Positions 13,060-21,775 of a stretch of DNA of 27,617 nt are shown one piece after another. The stretch comes from CAYUWH01 sp964448615 (GTDB taxonomy: Bacteria > Patescibacteriota > Gracilibacteria > Peribacterales > Peribacteraceae). The stretch lies in the NCBI GenBank assembly GCA_964448615.1, contig CAYUWH010000017.1:1-27617 (forward strand), in the 5' to 3' direction. Position 1 is the stretch's first letter, and each line of letters starts with the position of its first letter. The notes under the pieces were generated by a model. The model had not been told where the DNA came from. It made no database searches and saw only the letters and a list, made by a program, of their open reading frames with translations. Made by a program: the position numbers and the translations under genes.

Positions 13060-13668
13060 TTACTGCTGGAACACGAGTTTTACATCAACGGGTACCGTTT
13101 CTTCCAAAAGCTTGTCGCCGTAATTGTCGTTGCCGATGCCGAAATCCTTGCGCGGCAGATCATAGTGCGCAGTCATGTAGGCATCCGTGATTTCGGCGGG
13201 GAACGTAATGCTCTTTGTCACACCCTTGATCGTCAGATCGCCCGTGATGTCATATTGATTGCCGTCTTTGCGCACGATGCTCGTGGAGGTAAACGTTGCC
13301 TTGGGATACTCTTCGGTTGCAAAGAAGTCCGCCTTCTGAAGGTGGCCGTTCAAGCCGCCGGCATCCGTCACGACGCTTGTGAGATCGATGTCAGCGCTGA
13401 TTTTTGCGCGCTCAAGATTGGCGGGCTCCGCCGCATCAAGCGTGATTTGCGCCGTGTATTCCATGAACTTGCCTTCATGGTTGATGATATTGCTCTTGCC
13501 GACGAAGGAGATGACGCTCTGTTCTTTATCGATGGGCTTCAATTCTCCGTTGAACGAAGTCGTGGATTCCGGAACGGGAGCCTTTTCGGTTTCGGTCAGG
13601 GATGAAGTTTGGCATGCGCCGAGCGTGAGAGCGCTGAGTGCGAGAAGAGAGACAGGAAGAGTTCTCAT
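13060..13668 (-). CDS. YceI-family lipoprotein
   Basis: 202 residues from the ATG at 13668. The inner ATG is chosen because it gives a clean lipoprotein signal peptide (MRTLPVSLLALSALTLGAC, lipidated C19); the ATG at 13698 would put a second hydrophobic stretch in front. The body is a YceI lipocalin-like beta barrel, which binds isoprenoid or fatty-acyl chains. Matching segments are KEQSVISFVGKSNIINHEG, the helix GLNGHLQKADFFATEEYPKA with its F-[FD]-x-x-x-x-[YF]-P element, and DLTIKGVTKSITFP. The end, DFGIGNDNYGDKLLEETVPV, has the usual D-F-G-[IV] motif. It is a single gene with its own terminator. No SD; the leader is pyrimidine-rich. Confidence 0.88.
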   Translation of the reverse strand: MRTLPVSLLALSALTLGACQTSSLTETEKAPVPESTTSFNGELKPIDKEQSVISFVGKSNIINHEGKFMEYTAQITLDAAEPANLERAKISADIDLTSVVTDAGGLNGHLQKADFFATEEYPKATFTSTSIVRKDGNQYDITGDLTIKGVTKSITFPAEITDAYMTAHYDLPRKDFGIGNDNYGDKLLEETVPVDVKLVFQQ

Positions 13669-13854
13669 AAGAAAGAAAGGAAAAAACAGAAATTGCATAG
13701 TACAAAATCTGCGAAGTGGGATCCAGTGTAGAGAGGAAAGATTAAGGAGACATTAACGGAAAGTTGAGTACATAATTTGTTCTTAAGTTCGGGGAAGGCA
13801 TGAAATTTCATGGTGCCAATGCGATAGATGCAGTCTGATAGCAGTATTGTTCGG

Positions 13855-13860
13855 TATCCT
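13855..13860 (+). promoter_or_regulatory. Putative -10 box of the SLH-esterase gene
   Basis: TATCCT lies seven bases before the ATG at 13868, the same distance as at the sugar dehydrogenase gene. No convincing -35 is visible. If real, the transcript is leaderless. Confidence 0.3.
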
Positions 13861-13867
13861 CTCAAGC

Positions 13868-15220
13868 ATGAGAAGATGTTTCGCGCTGCTGTGCGTACTC
13901 CTGCAGACAGTGCCTGTCGTGGCCGCAGCAGGTGCGCCGCCGTTTCCGGATATGGCGAAGTCCTGGGTTGGGTATCAGGAAGCTGTGACCTATCTTCAAG
14001 ATAAAGGATCGATCAGCGGGTATCCCGACGGTAACTTTCATCCGAAAGACACGGTCAACCGCGCGGAATTTTTGAAGCTTGTGTTCCGCTCAAAAGGGCA
14101 TGCCGAGCCGGTATCGGATGATTGTTTCGCGGATGTCAGTGCCGATGCGTGGTACGCGCCGTTTGTGTGCGCGGCGAAACGGCGCGGGATCGTGAATGGC
14201 TACAGCGTCGGCTCGCGCACGCTGTTCAAGCCCGATCAACCGATTGTGTTTGCGGAAGCGGTGAAGATGGCGGTACTCGCGTATGGGAATACTGTGACGG
14301 AACAAGCGGGGGAGAAATGGTATCAGCCCTACGTTGCGGAGCTGGACCGGCAAAAAGTTCTTGGGAGCTGGTCCTATATTCCCTGGGAGCCCATTTCGCG
14401 TGAGCGCGCCGCCGATCTTATCGCGCGGTTTGTGCGGCATGATGAAGAACGTCTCGCAGGCAATCGTTCGTCCGCATGCGGCAAGATGGAGCGCAGTCCT
14501 TCCTTGACACTTTCCGTTGGGGGGCAAGATCGCAGCTATCTCTTCACAACGAATAGGGCAAATGCCGACACACCTTCTCCGTTGATCATCGCGTTTCATG
14601 GTCGCACCAACAACAATGAGCAGGTGCGGAGCTATTTCGGATTGGATCGAAACGCATCGGATTACATCATCGCGTATCCCTCCGGCATCGCGAATGGGAA
14701 TGGCACGTATTCGTGGTCGGACCCCGGCGATAAGGCGCAGGAGTTGCGGGATATCGCGCTCTTTGATGCGATCGTGGAGGAAATTGGGAACAGTACGTGC
14801 CTCGATTTGGATCGTATCTTTGTCGTCGGTCATTCGCTCGGTGCGTGGTTTGCAAATGCCGTCGCATGTGCGCGCGGCGGCGTGGTGCGCGGGTCGGCAA
14901 CAGTCGGCGGATCTGTCGTCATGAAGAAGTGTGCGGGGCCTTCCGCGGCCATGATCATCAATAATCCGAAAGACTCTCTCTCGCCGCACGCGAGTGCGAT
15001 TGCAATGCGCGATATTCGCATGGCGGAAAATACCTGTTCGACGGTGACCGAGCAGGCGGATCCTGCATCGCTCTCCTGCGTCCGCGCTTTGGAGTGCAGT
15101 AAGAATCCTGTCGTGTTCTGTCCGCATACCATCGATCAAGAGCGCAATGGCAGCTACTATCCGCACCTATGGCCGCAGGGTACGGCGCAAGCGATCGTAG
15201 ATTTTTTCGAAGGATTGTGA
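13868..15220 (+). CDS. Secreted SLH-domain protein with PHB depolymerase/feruloyl esterase-like domain
   Basis: 450 residues from the ATG at 13868, which begins a signal peptide (to about residue 22); an in-frame TTG at 13847 is less likely. Three S-layer homology repeats follow: about 28-75 (with ISGYPDGNFHPKDTVNRAEF), 86-140 (IVNGYSVG...) and 150-190 (a weaker one). These would tie the protein to the cell-surface polymer. Residues about 215-448 form an alpha/beta hydrolase of the LpqC/PHB-depolymerase type: HGRTNNN oxyanion region (244-250), nucleophile S323 in VGHSLGAW, candidate acid D369 (NNPKD) and histidine H433 in YYPHLWPQG. Around ten cysteines in the exported part suggest disulfides. 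Ester substrates on polymers or sugars are likely; the exact one is unknown. The gene stands alone. Confidence 0.85.
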   Translation: MRRCFALLCVLLQTVPVVAAAGAPPFPDMAKSWVGYQEAVTYLQDKGSISGYPDGNFHPKDTVNRAEFLKLVFRSKGHAEPVSDDCFADVSADAWYAPFVCAAKRRGIVNGYSVGSRTLFKPDQPIVFAEAVKMAVLAYGNTVTEQAGEKWYQPYVAELDRQKVLGSWSYIPWEPISRERAADLIARFVRHDEERLAGNRSSACGKMERSPSLTLSVGGQDRSYLFTTNRANADTPSPLIIAFHGRTNNNEQVRSYFGLDRNASDYIIAYPSGIANGNGTYSWSDPGDKAQELRDIALFDAIVEEIGNSTCLDLDRIFVVGHSLGAWFANAVACARGGVVRGSATVGGSVVMKKCAGPSAAMIINNPKDSLSPHASAIAMRDIRMAENTCSTVTEQADPASLSCVRALECSKNPVVFCPHTIDQERNGSYYPHLWPQGTAQAIVDFFEGL

Positions 15221-15244
15221 GAGGGGAGTGGAATGTACTCTTTC

Positions 15245-15273
15245 TTCAAGAGAGAGCCAAAATGTGGTATAAT
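15245..15273 (+). promoter_or_regulatory. Promoter of the FAD oxidoreductase gene
   Basis: TTCAAG (15245-15250), a 17-base spacer and a perfect TATAAT (15268-15273), preceded by TGTGG. Transcription should start near 15280. This excludes the in-frame ATG at 15233 and leaves a leader of about 13 bases before the ATG at 15293, without SD. Confidence 0.7.
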
Positions 15274-15292
15274 TAAGAAGAACATTTTCCCG

Positions 15293-16657
15293 ATGGACTC
15301 AACACCCCTCTCCTCTCCTTGGCTTGCGCAATTGCAAGGCGAACGCCCGCATTTTCGGCTTGAGCGGGATGCGGCCTGCGATATCGCCATCGTCGGCGCG
15401 GGCATCGCGGGAATCTCGACGGCGTACTATCTACTGAAGATGACGTCGGCAAATGTAGTTCTTGTGGATGCCGGACGCATCGCGCACGGCGCGACCGGCA
15501 GAAACGCCGGACAGACTGTCAGTTATTTTGAGCGCCCATTCTCGGATATTGCCCGGGGATTCGGTTTGGAAATGGCGGCGCAGGGGCAGTTCGCCGTGGA
15601 ATCGGCATGGGGACTTATCGAGGATATTCTCCGCGAATGTCAGCTGCACACGCCCTTTTATCGCTGCAAAGGATTCGCGGGATTCAGCACGACACAGCAG
15701 ATTCTCGTGCAGTTGGAGGAGAAAGCGTTGCGTGCCAAGGCGGGATTGATTGATCCTCCGCTCTTGGTGCACACGAGCTCTCCCGTCCTGCGGGATATTC
15801 CGGAGGCTCTCGCAACATATGTGTTGCAGGTGCCGCATTCCACGATCTTACGCGCTCTACAGACCGATAATCCGCTCTTCATCGCAGCGGAGGCGTCTCC
15901 GAAAGGATGTATGAACAGCGCGCTGTTTTGTGAAGAATTGGCAGGCTGGATGACGACCCGTTACGGCGATCGGTTGCGCATCGCGGAACATCTTCCCGTT
16001 GAGCGCATTCTGCTTGGAGACGGCAAGGCAATGCTTAAGACGACCGGGCCTTCGATCAATGCGCGCCGTGTCGTGCTCTGCACGAACGGGTTTGAGAATT
16101 TCTCGATCGAGAACACAGCGGGCCCGGAAATCGATACGGCATTCCACATGACCGTGCGCGGACTTATCGGCTACATGGCGGGATATTTCGATGAGCCGGA
16201 CCAACCGGCGCTCGCGGTCAGCTATCACCGTAACATGGATTTTCACGATGCCTATCACTACCTGACGCGCCGTCCGTATGAGCGTGATAAGGCGCGGCAT
16301 TCTCTCGTGTGCATCGGCGGTCCGGAGCGGAAATTGCCCGACCGTGCGATCTACGATGCATCCACGCCGTTCCCGGCAAACATTGAGGAGGAATTAGATC
16401 GGGAATTGCGGACGACGTATCGCGATTTCGCCCCCAAAGCGACACGGGCATTTTTATGGCAGGGACTCATGGGCTACACGCCGAATAATGTGCGCCGCGT
16501 CGGTTTTGAACCGCATAACGCTGCGTTGCTCTATAACCTCGGCTGCAACGGCGTGGGAATCTTGCCTTCGATATACGGCGGCAAACGTATTGCGCAGCTG
16601 TTGGCCGGCATGCAGTTGCCTCCTTCTATCTTCGATCCGGACAAAGGGGATTTGTGA
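15293..16657 (+). CDS. FAD-dependent oxidoreductase, DAO family (PuuB-like)
   Basis: 454 residues from the ATG at 15293, selected because a TATAAT box lies just upstream and the FAD motif then sits at the usual distance. The protein belongs to the D-amino-acid oxidase-like (DAO) flavoproteins, which oxidise C-N bonds of amines or amino acids with release of ammonia or aldehyde. Seen: the dinucleotide fold GAGIAG (35-40) in DIAIVGAGIAGISTAYYL, GATGRNAGQTV about 30 residues on (the flavin-contacting loop shared with gamma-glutamylputrescine oxidase), and LGCNGVGILPSIYGGKRIA near the C-terminus, which closes the FAD site. No signal peptide. The substrate is unknown; no polyamine genes are nearby. 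It converges with the VTT gene and ends 37 bases from it. Confidence 0.88.
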   Translation: MDSTPLSSPWLAQLQGERPHFRLERDAACDIAIVGAGIAGISTAYYLLKMTSANVVLVDAGRIAHGATGRNAGQTVSYFERPFSDIARGFGLEMAAQGQFAVESAWGLIEDILRECQLHTPFYRCKGFAGFSTTQQILVQLEEKALRAKAGLIDPPLLVHTSSPVLRDIPEALATYVLQVPHSTILRALQTDNPLFIAAEASPKGCMNSALFCEELAGWMTTRYGDRLRIAEHLPVERILLGDGKAMLKTTGPSINARRVVLCTNGFENFSIENTAGPEIDTAFHMTVRGLIGYMAGYFDEPDQPALAVSYHRNMDFHDAYHYLTRRPYERDKARHSLVCIGGPERKLPDRAIYDASTPFPANIEEELDRELRTTYRDFAPKATRAFLWQGLMGYTPNNVRRVGFEPHNAALLYNLGCNGVGILPSIYGGKRIAQLLAGMQLPPSIFDPDKGDL

Positions 16658-16694
16658 GAGAGAGTATTGCTGCAATATCGCGGTTTCGCATAGT

Positions 16695-17369
16695 TTATAG
16701 TTCCTTTTCTCCGTTCCGCTGTTTCAGCAACTGCGCGGGATGTCCGCTCCGCCGTTTCCAATAGAGCCAGCCAATGACGCCGAAGCCTCCGGCGACGATG
16801 AGGATCTTAAAAATGGTCTCAGCCGTATCGATCCCTTCCATGAGCGATCCCATCGCGGCGAGGCCGGTATAACCAAGCAGCATGAACGTGAGATTGCGGA
16901 TGTAGAACCCGATGTAGGTGGCGACGAAAAAGGTGCGCAGGTTGATGTGCAGAATGCCGCAGAGCACTGAGATCGGGGTGCTCGGCATGACGGGGATGGA
17001 GCGTAAGACAAGGAGGATGACCTCATCCTTCCACGTGCCCTTGAAATGCTCGCCGAAGCGTTCCAGATCCTCATGCTTGACGCCGATGTACTTGCCGAAG
17101 CGGGGGACGGCTACGCCTTCCAATTTGTCTCCGAGCACGTAGAAGAGCCATGCGCCGATGGTCTTTGCCAGTGTGGCCAGGGCGCAGATCCAAAGGAGAT
17201 AGAGAATACCGAGTTGCTGGGCTGCGGTAATACTTCCTGCCAACGTTGAAACCAAGGGGGAAGGAATGGGCGCAATAATCTCCTCGACGATGCCGCCGAC
17301 GATGACAAAGAGCGGAAGAGGTACGGACTGCGCGGTCTGCTCCAGCCAAGTGATGATGTGTTGAAACAT
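16695..17369 (-). CDS. VTT/DedA-family membrane protein
   Basis: 224 residues with about five membrane segments and two re-entrant-like stretches. The family includes DedA, TVP38 and related lipid scramblase or flippase candidates. Diagnostic parts are the N-terminal EEIIAPIPSPLVSTLAGS (about 29-46, acidic and proline-rich as in the family) and the later RSIPVMPSTPISVLCGILH (about 124-142), which matches the R-x-x-P-x-x-P-x-x-x-x-x-x-x-G signature. The last 25 residues are basic and cytoplasmic. It starts 59 bases after the stop of ATPase subunit D, with a possible -10 TAGTAT nine bases before the ATG, so it may be read both from the ATPase operon and on its own. Confidence 0.85.
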   Translation of the reverse strand: MFQHIITWLEQTAQSVPLPLFVIVGGIVEEIIAPIPSPLVSTLAGSITAAQQLGILYLLWICALATLAKTIGAWLFYVLGDKLEGVAVPRFGKYIGVKHEDLERFGEHFKGTWKDEVILLVLRSIPVMPSTPISVLCGILHINLRTFFVATYIGFYIRNLTFMLLGYTGLAAMGSLMEGIDTAETIFKILIVAGGFGVIGWLYWKRRSGHPAQLLKQRNGEKEL

Positions 17370-17428
17370 AACTGATGGATACTACAGGCATCCGGCATTC
17401 CGGCCAACCCTCAGGCGGATTCTTCCGC

Positions 17429-18097
17429 TTACACCGCCCCCTTTCCCGCAATCAACGGCTGCGGCGCATTCTCTTCCTGTGCTTGGATCTGCGCTTTCAC
17501 GCGCATGGTTCCAATGATTGCTCCGCGCTCGGCTTCATCAAGCTTCATGCGGATGTACTTCACCGTGTCTTTGAGATCCGGGATCATCTTGTATTGCAGG
17601 GCGTTCACGCGACGGCGGGTTGTTTCCAGCTCGATCGCCATGTTCTCCGCCTGTTTTTCAATCTGCGCTAGCATGACAAGCGTTTCGAATGCGCGCTCGA
17701 ACGCATCGATGGCCGTATCGAGCAACGCATTGGTCGTGGCGTAGCCGTAGGTCTTGATAGATCCCTCACGATGCAATGTGAAAACCGGAATGCGCACGCT
17801 CATGACGTTCTTCGTTTCCACGGTCAGCTCCATACTTGCCTGGGGACTGGATAATGCATTTTCCATCTGCGCGTCGCTCATCCATGCCGATGCGAACAGG
17901 AAGCTGCGAAAAGCGCTGCTCAGTTCCTGTTCCACTTGCTCGCGCAATCTGCGGGCATCACGAATGATGCTCATGAAGTGCTTCATCAGGCCGTCCTGCT
18001 TATCCTTCAGCAACTTATGTCCGCGACTGGCTGCCGTGGTGCGGCGCTTGAGATCCATGAGGGACATGCGGGTGGGATTGACGTGTAGGACAGCCAT
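17429..18097 (-). CDS. atpD: V/A-type ATPase subunit D (central rotor shaft)
   Basis: 222 residues. Subunit D is the coiled-coil shaft that turns inside the A3B3 head. The N-terminus, VNPTRMSLMDLKRRTTAASRGHKLLKDKQ, is the family signature split around the conserved P-T-[KR]-x-x-L-x-x-L-[KR] segment. The C-terminal helix follows from about 150 (RRRVNALQYKMIPDLKDTVK), matching the R-R-[VT]-N-A-L-[EQ] element that is nearly invariant. Length is typical. The last gene of the ATPase block, it starts 36 bases after subunit B. No SD precedes the ATG and no clear terminator follows it. Confidence 0.95.
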   Translation of the reverse strand: MAVLHVNPTRMSLMDLKRRTTAASRGHKLLKDKQDGLMKHFMSIIRDARRLREQVEQELSSAFRSFLFASAWMSDAQMENALSSPQASMELTVETKNVMSVRIPVFTLHREGSIKTYGYATTNALLDTAIDAFERAFETLVMLAQIEKQAENMAIELETTRRRVNALQYKMIPDLKDTVKYIRMKLDEAERGAIIGTMRVKAQIQAQEENAPQPLIAGKGAV

Positions 18098-18133
18098 TGG
18101 AGAGAGGAGATGTAGATGGAGAAAAAAACCGGA

Positions 18134-19561
18134 CTATTTCTTGGGAAGATACTTGTCGGCATGTGCTCCTTTGACACGCTTGAGTTCGGATCGCGGAAGA
18201 TCGGAGAGGAGATCCCAGCCGATTTCAAGGGAGCGGTAGATCGAGCGTTCTTCCCCTTCCGATTGCGCAAGGAATTCTTTTTCAAAGCGATCGGCGAAAC
18301 GCAGGTAGGCCTTATCGACTTCATTGAGCGAGCTTTCGCCGAGGATTACTGCGAGCTCGCGGATCTCAATACCACGGGCGTAGGCGGCGGTCAGCTGGGC
18401 ATCCATGCCAGAGTGATCTTCGCGGGTTTTGCCTTCACCCTGCGCCTTGCCCTTCAAGCGCGAGAGTGATCCCATAGGAATGACCGGTGGGAACGTCCCT
18501 TTCTGGTGCAATCCACGATCTAGACGAATTTGTCCTTCTGTGATGTAACCGGTCAAATCCGGAACAGGGTGCGTCACGTCGTCTTCTGGCATCGTGAGAA
18601 TCGGAATCTGCGTAATGCTTCCTTTGCGTCCGCGAATGCGGCCTGCGCGTTCGTACATCGTGGCAAGATCGGTATAGAGATATCCCGGATAGCCGCGTCG
18701 GCCGGGCACTTCCTTTCGAGCGGCAGACACCTCGCGCAGTGCTTCGCAGTAGTTGGTCATATCGGTCAGGATCACTGTCACGTGATAGTCTTTTTCGAAA
18801 GCAAGATATTCGGCTGCAGTGAGAGCAAGACGAGGGGTTGCAATGCGCTCGACCACGGGGTTATCCGCAGTATTCACAAAGAGGACGGCACGCGAGATCG
18901 CACCCGTGCGCTCGAATTCCTGCCGGAAGTATTGCGCTTCTTCATACGTCACTCCCATTGCGGCAAAGACGACGGCGAATTTTTCGTGTTCGCGCTCGGC
19001 GGGAACATCGGTGTCGGGGTTGTGTGCCTTCACTTCGGATGGTGTCAACATACGTGCCTGGCGCGCGATCTGTGCAGCAAGCTTTGCGTGTGGCAGACCG
19101 GCTCCCGAGAAAATGGGGAGCTTCTGGCCACGTACGAGCGTGTTGAGCACGTCGATGGAACTGATGCCTGTCTGGATGAAGTCATCCGGAAATTCGCGGG
19201 TGAATGGATTGATCGGGGAACCGTTGATATCAAGCTTGGCTTCAGGAAGAATCGCCGGCCCTCCGTCGATCGGGCGACCGGATCCGTCGAAGATGCGGCC
19301 AAGAATATCTTCGGACACCGACAGTTCGAAACGTCGTCCGAGGAAGCGGACCTTCGTCCCGGCGGTCGCCGCGCCTTGCGTGGATTCAAACAGCTGCACG
19401 ACGGCCATGTCGGATTTGGCTTCGAGCACTTTCCCGAGACGTTTTTCACCGGATGGAAGTTCGATTTCACAGAGTTCATCGTACGCAACATCTTTGATCC
19501 CTCCTACAATCAGGAGTGGTCCCGCGATGCTCGTGACAGTCTTGTAGGCGAGGGTGGACAT
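18134..19561 (-). CDS. atpB: V/A-type ATPase subunit B (non-catalytic head subunit)
   Basis: 475 residues. Subunit B alternates with A in the head and contributes a regulatory nucleotide site. It lacks a functional P-loop: the corresponding segment reads PIFSGAGLPHAKLAAQIARQ, as in true B subunits. Other conserved stretches are GRIFDGSGRPIDGG, the TDMTNYCEALREVSAA region and RKGSITQIPILTMPEDD. The frame is open 53 codons further upstream, but that part overlaps the end of the subunit A gene and is low-complexity. The ATG at 19561 gives the standard MSTLAYKTVTSIAGPL start. It is 40 bases after subunit A. Confidence 0.96.
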   Translation of the reverse strand: MSTLAYKTVTSIAGPLLIVGGIKDVAYDELCEIELPSGEKRLGKVLEAKSDMAVVQLFESTQGAATAGTKVRFLGRRFELSVSEDILGRIFDGSGRPIDGGPAILPEAKLDINGSPINPFTREFPDDFIQTGISSIDVLNTLVRGQKLPIFSGAGLPHAKLAAQIARQARMLTPSEVKAHNPDTDVPAEREHEKFAVVFAAMGVTYEEAQYFRQEFERTGAISRAVLFVNTADNPVVERIATPRLALTAAEYLAFEKDYHVTVILTDMTNYCEALREVSAARKEVPGRRGYPGYLYTDLATMYERAGRIRGRKGSITQIPILTMPEDDVTHPVPDLTGYITEGQIRLDRGLHQKGTFPPVIPMGSLSRLKGKAQGEGKTREDHSGMDAQLTAAYARGIEIRELAVILGESSLNEVDKAYLRFADRFEKEFLAQSEGEERSIYRSLEIGWDLLSDLPRSELKRVKGAHADKYLPKK

Positions 19562-19601
19562 TGGCGAAGTGGGAATGAAAAATGAAGGAAAATAAAAAGA
19601 A

Positions 19602-21383
19602 TTATGCGGCGACGGGGGCTGTAATGCGCAATCCGGCCAGCTCGTTTCCGATCTGTGTCTTGAGCGCGTCGAAGTTCTGCAATTGTTCTTCGTCGATGAG
19701 ATGCGCCTGAGCGATCGCATCTTTCACCGGGAGCGTACGGATTTGCTGCATGTTAAAGTCTTCCTGCTCCACGATCGGCAGGGCCGTGTCGTAGAAGTAC
19801 AAAATGGCATTGAGCAATCGGTACTGCTTTGTGAGTGACGTATACGCATCTTTCGGGTCGAAGGCATTCTGGAAGAGAAAATCTTCGCGGATCATGCGAG
19901 TCGCTTCGAGTAGCAGCTGTTCACGTGGGGAGAGCGATTCCATACCCACCAAACGCACAATTTCCTCCAACCTGCTTTCGTCCTGGAGCATGCGCATGGC
20001 CCGCTCGCGGTTGACACTGAAATCTTTGGCAATCTTTTCATCAAAGTACGCCGAAAGGTTTTCGGTGTAGAGCGAGTAGCTCTGCAGCCAGTTGATCGAA
20101 GGGAAGTGGCGCTTATAGGCGAGTTTTGCATCGAGTGCCCAGAATACTTTGGTGACACGGAGCGTGTTTTGCGTCACCGGTTCGGAGAAGTCTCCGCCTG
20201 GCGGCGATACGGCGCCGATCACGGACAGCGAACCGAGGCGATCTTCGTTTCCCCCCAAACAGGTCACACGGCCGGCACGCTCGTAAAAGCCTGCAGTGCG
20301 GGAGCCGAGGTAAGCGGGATAGCCTTCTTCACCCGGCATTTCTTCGAGACGTCCCGAAATTTCGCGCATGGCTTCGGCCCATCGTGACGTAGAGTCCGCC
20401 ATGAGAGCGACGTCATATCCCATGTCGCGGTAGTACTCGGCAATTGTGATGCCCGTGTACACCGATGCCTCGCGAGCGGCCACCGGCATGTTACTGGTGT
20501 TGGCGATGAGCACCGTGCGTTTCATGAGCGGCTCGCCGGTATTCGGATCCGTGAGATGTGGGAATTCCGTGAGTACTTCCGTCATCTCATTGCCACGCTC
20601 GCCACATCCGATATACACAATCACCTGCGCATCGCAGTATTTGGCTAGACTCTGCTGCGTCACTGTTTTGCCGGCGCCGAACGGTCCTGGGATCGCGCCT
20701 GCGCCGCCCTTCGCCATCGGGAAGAGCATATCGAGCACGCGCATGCCGGTGGCAAGCGGCACATTTGCACTCAGCTTCCCCTTCACAGGACGCGGGATGC
20801 GAATCGGCCAGCGCTGAAGCATCGCGATCTTTTCCTCCCCCTTCTCCGTCTCAACGACTGCGATAATCTCTTCGATCGTATAGCTGCCGGACGTGATGCT
20901 CTTCAAGGTACCGGTGATCGATGGAGGAATCATAATCCTGTGCTCAATGAGTGTCGTCTCCTGGACCGTGCCGATAATGTCGCCGGGCTTCACATCCTGA
21001 CCTTTCTTTGCAACCGCAGTGAAGTCCCACTTCTTGGTGCGATCGAGTGAGGGTACTTCGATGCCGCGCGCGATGTACGGGCTCTTGCTTGCCTGCTCGA
21101 TGAGTTCCAGAGGACGCTGAATACCGTCGAAGATGGATGTAAGCAAGCCCGGGGCGAGTTCGACCGACAGTGTTAGTCCTGTGCGTTCCACTGGTTCACC
21201 TGGCATGATGCCGGAGGTCTCTTCGTAGACCTGGATAGATGCCTCGCCGTCATGGAGCTCGATCACCTCGCCGATAAGGCGTTCTTTGGAGACGCGCACG
21301 ACCTCGAACATTTTTGCATCGCTCATACCCTTGGCGACGACCAGCGGTCCGGCAACTTTACTGATAATGGATTCATGTGGCAT
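19602..21383 (-). CDS. atpA: V/A-type ATPase catalytic subunit A
   Basis: 593 residues, normal length, no intein. It hydrolyses or makes ATP in the A3B3 head. The P-loop is GPFGAGKT (233-240), preceded by the bulge domain (about 110-200) that separates A from F-type beta subunits. IGCGERGNEMTEVL (about 258-271) holds the catalytic Glu, and ADSTSRWAEAMREIS plus PPGGDFSEPVTQNTLR follow as in the family. The start MPHESIISKVAGPLVVAKGM is standard. Thirty bases separate it from subunit F upstream. No SD. Confidence 0.97.
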   Translation of the reverse strand: MPHESIISKVAGPLVVAKGMSDAKMFEVVRVSKERLIGEVIELHDGEASIQVYEETSGIMPGEPVERTGLTLSVELAPGLLTSIFDGIQRPLELIEQASKSPYIARGIEVPSLDRTKKWDFTAVAKKGQDVKPGDIIGTVQETTLIEHRIMIPPSITGTLKSITSGSYTIEEIIAVVETEKGEEKIAMLQRWPIRIPRPVKGKLSANVPLATGMRVLDMLFPMAKGGAGAIPGPFGAGKTVTQQSLAKYCDAQVIVYIGCGERGNEMTEVLTEFPHLTDPNTGEPLMKRTVLIANTSNMPVAAREASVYTGITIAEYYRDMGYDVALMADSTSRWAEAMREISGRLEEMPGEEGYPAYLGSRTAGFYERAGRVTCLGGNEDRLGSLSVIGAVSPPGGDFSEPVTQNTLRVTKVFWALDAKLAYKRHFPSINWLQSYSLYTENLSAYFDEKIAKDFSVNRERAMRMLQDESRLEEIVRLVGMESLSPREQLLLEATRMIREDFLFQNAFDPKDAYTSLTKQYRLLNAILYFYDTALPIVEQEDFNMQQIRTLPVKDAIAQAHLIDEEQLQNFDALKTQIGNELAGLRITAPVAA

Positions 21384-21412
21384 ACAAGGTGTGTGAAAAT
21401 GAGAAGGGGGAA

Positions 21413-21775
21413 TTACTGAAGGATATCGGAACCGATGGCGCGCTCGACGATGCGCTTGAGACGGGCAAGGCCGTACCCGCTCGATCCCTGATGGGATGGA
21501 AGCGGAATGATGGCCGGAAGTGCCCCGCGGGAGAGTTTCTTTTCATCTTCTGCTGAAATACCTCCCGCGAGGTCCTCAGTAAGAAAGACAATGCCGTAGG
21601 TATTGCGTTCGCGACCCGTAGCATCGGATTCCGTTGTTTTTTTGAGACGCAGGAGCACGTCGACTGCTTCGCTGACAGAATAGGCAGGCACGACATCCAC
21701 GCCCAAAAGCGCGAATCCTGCAACGGCTTCTTTGGGGCCGACGATGGCGATGCGATATCCGGGCATGTCAGGCAT
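21413..21775 (-). CDS. atpF: V/A-type ATPase subunit F
   Basis: About 120 residues. Subunit F sits on the rotor shaft and tunes ATPase activity. The Rossmann-like N-terminus YRIAIVG, the switch GIVFLTEDLAGGI and the region PAIIPLPSHQG match the family. Three in-frame ATGs compete: 21781, 21775 and 21766. The middle one overlaps the stop of subunit C by eight bases. The last (MPGYRIAIVG) lies one base after it and gives the most typical N-terminus. Either way translation is coupled to subunit C. Confidence 0.9.
   Translation of the reverse strand: MPDMPGYRIAIVGPKEAVAGFALLGVDVVPAYSVSEAVDVLLRLKKTTESDATGRERNTYGIVFLTEDLAGGISAEDEKKLSRGALPAIIPLPSHQGSSGYGLARLKRIVERAIGSDILQ

Noticed and set aside
14090..15166. 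358-codon minus-strand frame opposite the SLH-esterase
   Set aside because: The plus-strand product has signal peptide, SLH repeats and catalytic triad; the antisense product has none.
18530..19585. 351-codon plus-strand frame opposite ATPase subunit B
   Set aside because: Subunit B is unmistakable on the minus strand.
19602..21383. Possible intein in ATPase subunit A
   Set aside because: Length and continuous family motifs leave no room for one.
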